Shown piece by piece: positions 19,382-20,852 of a DNA stretch of 20,852 nt. The notes under the pieces were generated by a model. That model was given only the letters and a program-made list of their open reading frames with translations. It did not search any database and was not told the DNA's origin. A program made the translations under genes and the position numbers. Source of the DNA: Nemertoderma westbladi (lineage: Eukaryota; Xenacoelomorpha; Nemertodermatida; Nemertodermatidae); NCBI GenBank assembly GCA_032718475.1, contig JAUCBJ010003897.1, positions 1-20,852 of the forward strand, given 5' to 3'. How positions within the stretch are numbered: the first letter of the stretch is position 1; each line of letters begins with the position of its first letter.

Positions 19382-19792
19382 ACTGAGTGGTTTCATCGTG
19401 GGGGGTATGACTACACCTGGTGTCAACCGTTCACCTGGCATCACGGATCGGGATGTCCCAACTTCTCTTCCGAGTCCGGATGGAACTAAGAAGGTTATCA
19501 CCGGTTCCTCTTCAGGGATCAGCTGTTCCGGTAGGATCATGTCTCAGTATTCTGAGTAATCCTCATCTAAAGGGCCGAAATCCTGGGGAAGAACTGGAGA
19601 TGGTTGAACTTTAGGAGCCGGGGGTTGCACTGAAAATTGAAGGACGTCAATGGGTAAACGCTCCATTTTACGTAATTTCTTTAAGGCTCGTTCATCCACA
19701 ATGAATAAATCGCGCTCGTATCCTCCATACGTGAAACGTGTATAACTGTGTTTAGCGCAACGTTCACGGGGGTGATTGACCAGTCGGCCCTT
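19382..19792 (-). pseudogene. Continuation of the degraded gene between two TGA stops and a frame change
   Basis: The frame remains open after the TGA at 19795, is interrupted by a TGA at 19546 and resumes to a TGA at 19381. It contains FTYGGYERDLFIVDERALKK, then a proline-rich segment with VQPPAPKVQPSP and PLDEDYSEY. It looks like a linker following the metal-binding cluster. Confidence 0.5.
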
Positions 19793-20369
19793 TCATGCAT
19801 GGTCATCATGGTTTACTTGTTGGTTAGGGTGTGGACAGTCGTCACAGTAATACAATAATTTAAAGTTCTGGAGACTTACGTGTGGAGTTTGGGAACCAGT
19901 TTTGCAATACTCCGCCATAGCGTCGAAATGATCCGGCAAAACGGGTAAAGGTCTAGCTGAGGTTAGGTACATCATCGTATGGTACAAACGCTTGAGTTGC
20001 GCTATTGGATAGGGATGGATGCCTTTGGGGTAATGAGTTTGCTGCCACATTCAAATACATTTCTCTGAGGAAGGTAATTAAATCCTCAAATCTAGCCGCG
20101 TTGTCACTAGCTTCCGCATCGTTCGCTAACATGGCGTCCCAAATCACATCTACCTTATCCATCTGGGCGGTATTCTCTCGTTGTCTTCGTACATGATAGC
20201 GCCACATTTCCATATCTTGTCGCTCATGAACGTTTTCGGAGTATATGAGGTCACTTGGATGTCCGGATATAACGAATGGTTTGTATGATCCATCAATATT
20301 GGTGTATCTGTTCATGAAGGCACGATAGTGAAGTCGTTCTGAAGATATTCCTCTGAAAGTTGTTGTCAC
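19793..20369 (-). pseudogene. N-terminal segment of the degraded gene, with first Cys/His cluster
   Basis: Two overlapping frames (20369-19953 and 20050-19793) share one protein-like run; a frameshift lies in or near their overlap. The first encodes a polar, helical-looking region with FEDLITFLREMYLNVAANS. The second ends in YYCDDCPHPNQQVNHDDHA, after which a TGA interrupts and the same frame goes on with Lys-Gly, a His and a Cys-x3-His. The spacing suggests a metal-binding site. A short ATG-led frame (20413-20366) precedes it. I do not recognise the family. Confidence 0.6.
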
Positions 20370-20413
20370 TGCGTTTTGATATTGTCCATTGAATCGTCTT
20401 TAAAAGTATCCAT

Positions 20414-20852
20414 TATTGTTATTGTAAATAAGCAAATATATTAATAATCCAGCAGAAGTGAACCAATGACTCGATAATTATTATAGTTATTTGAGTTCAT
20501 ATAGGGTCGACAGTGGCAAGCCGCCCTTTATCCCCAGCCCGACACGGAACCGAGCTGCCCCTGGCCATGTTAGCGCCGCTACGCCTATTCCCTAGCCAAC
20601 ATGTGTGGAAGAACGGGTGGAAGACGAAGCGGCTAATGCGCAGGAAAAGCTCGAGGCCGGTCTCTCCGAGGGCTATTCGTCAGGGTATATCGACTATTGT
20701 AGTGCGACTGAAATTAGTCTGCAGTAGAGTTTCACAGTAAACACACAGAGGATAGCTGTTATTTGTACTATCACGCAAACTAGCACACCCAATGTCACAA
20801 CTCGCACAAATGTCTGTTACAAACTTACTATTTCCCGAATGTTGATATTTTA
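20414..20852. other. Window-edge flank of the degraded gene
   Basis: The AT-rich part (20414-20490) would hold the promoter or leader of the degraded minus-strand gene. The rest contains a possible plus-strand remnant, described separately. No terminal repeat matching the other side (16090-16500) was found, but the element may continue past the window. Confidence 0.4.
20503..20727 (+). pseudogene. Possible short coding remnant, head-to-head with the degraded gene
   Basis: A GC-richer stretch in an AT-rich flank. One plus-strand frame reads as a plausible protein with a single in-frame TAG at 20593. Before it is a Pro/Ser-rich part (KPPFIPSPTRNRAAPGHVSA), and after it an acidic helical part (VEERVEDEAANAQEKLEAGL) ending at a TAG at 20725. 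It has no start codon in good context and no recognised family. It could be a second ORF of the same element, an exon fragment, or chance. Confidence 0.3.

Larger units (their letters stand above)
16505..20413 (-). pseudogene. Degraded ~1,300-codon gene of unknown family (probable decayed mobile element or viral-like insertion)
   Basis: Protein-like sequence runs on the minus strand from a candidate ATG at 20413 to a stop at 16505, but it moves between frames and crosses stops. The frame changes at about 20366-20400, 19953-20050, 19381, 18961-19018, 18827-18850, 18046-18065 and 17298-17341. In-frame stops lie at 19795, 19546 and 16747 (TGA), 19368 and 18714 (TAG), and 18498 and 18375 (TAA). 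The sequence continues in register across several stops, so these are point lesions rather than introns. GC content is higher than in the flanks. Visible parts are two Cys/His clusters, an acidic coiled-coil-like stretch and a basic C-terminal tail. I recognise no reverse transcriptase, integrase, DDE transposase, tyrosine recombinase, polymerase or helicase motif, and no terminal repeats within the window. The family is unknown. Confidence 0.75.

Noticed and set aside
16505-20413. Reading the broken region as an intact multi-exon host gene
   Set aside because: Protein-like sequence continues in the same frame on both sides of several stops, and the frame changes lack convincing GT-AG pairs; lesions explain it better.
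16505-20413. Assignment to KDZ, Zisupton, Plavaka, Polinton/adintovirus or a retroelement
   Set aside because: Considered because of the Cys-rich modules and single long ORF, but no diagnostic catalytic motif or terminal repeat of any of these is visible.

Overview
The window looks like nuclear DNA of an animal, probably a marine invertebrate; the phylum cannot be fixed from the sequence alone. The signs are AT-rich intergenic DNA, genes split by GT-AG introns, mammal-like metabolic enzymes (an ELOVL4-type elongase, a flavin monooxygenase, a BPHL-type hydrolase with a mitochondrial leader), and many inverted-repeat elements and homopolymer tracts. Short palindromes such as TACCGGTA and AGGCCT recur throughout.

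Layout. Bases 1-2707 hold no convincing gene. They contain a perfect 86-bp-arm hairpin (836-1043) and a 203-bp MITE-like element (1556-1758). An intact single-exon ELOVL4-like fatty-acid elongase runs on the minus strand (3586-2708). Next comes a roughly 3-kb nested repeat block (4452-7515). Its outer inverted repeats carry poly-C/poly-G, and inside are a 416-bp TIR element (4830-5245) and a 1.34-kb inverted-repeat structure (5646-6984). The arms of that structure carry 8 and 11 copies of a 41-42-bp unit, each with an NF-Y/CCAAT-type core. A two-exon FMO of the short senecionine N-oxygenase/FMO GS-OX type follows on the plus strand (8120-9814). A two-exon BPHL-like serine hydrolase is on the minus strand (12801-10888); its single intron holds a G-rich minisatellite ending close to the 3' splice site. 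Bases 13021-16504 are gene-poor with small hairpins and simple repeats.

From 20413 down to 16505 on the minus strand lies a degraded coding region of about 1,300 codons. It is broken by at least six frame changes and seven in-frame stops, but protein-like sequence continues across the breaks. It has Cys/His clusters and a basic, NLS-like C-terminus. I cannot assign it to a transposon or virus family, and it is the most likely undescribed item here. A short, possibly decayed plus-strand ORF (20503-20727) lies head-to-head with it near the window edge.

The three host genes are unrelated in pathway (very-long-chain lipid elongation, N/S-oxygenation, ester hydrolysis) and show no sign of joint function. 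The ELOVL and BPHL upstream regions do share an identical 21-base string.
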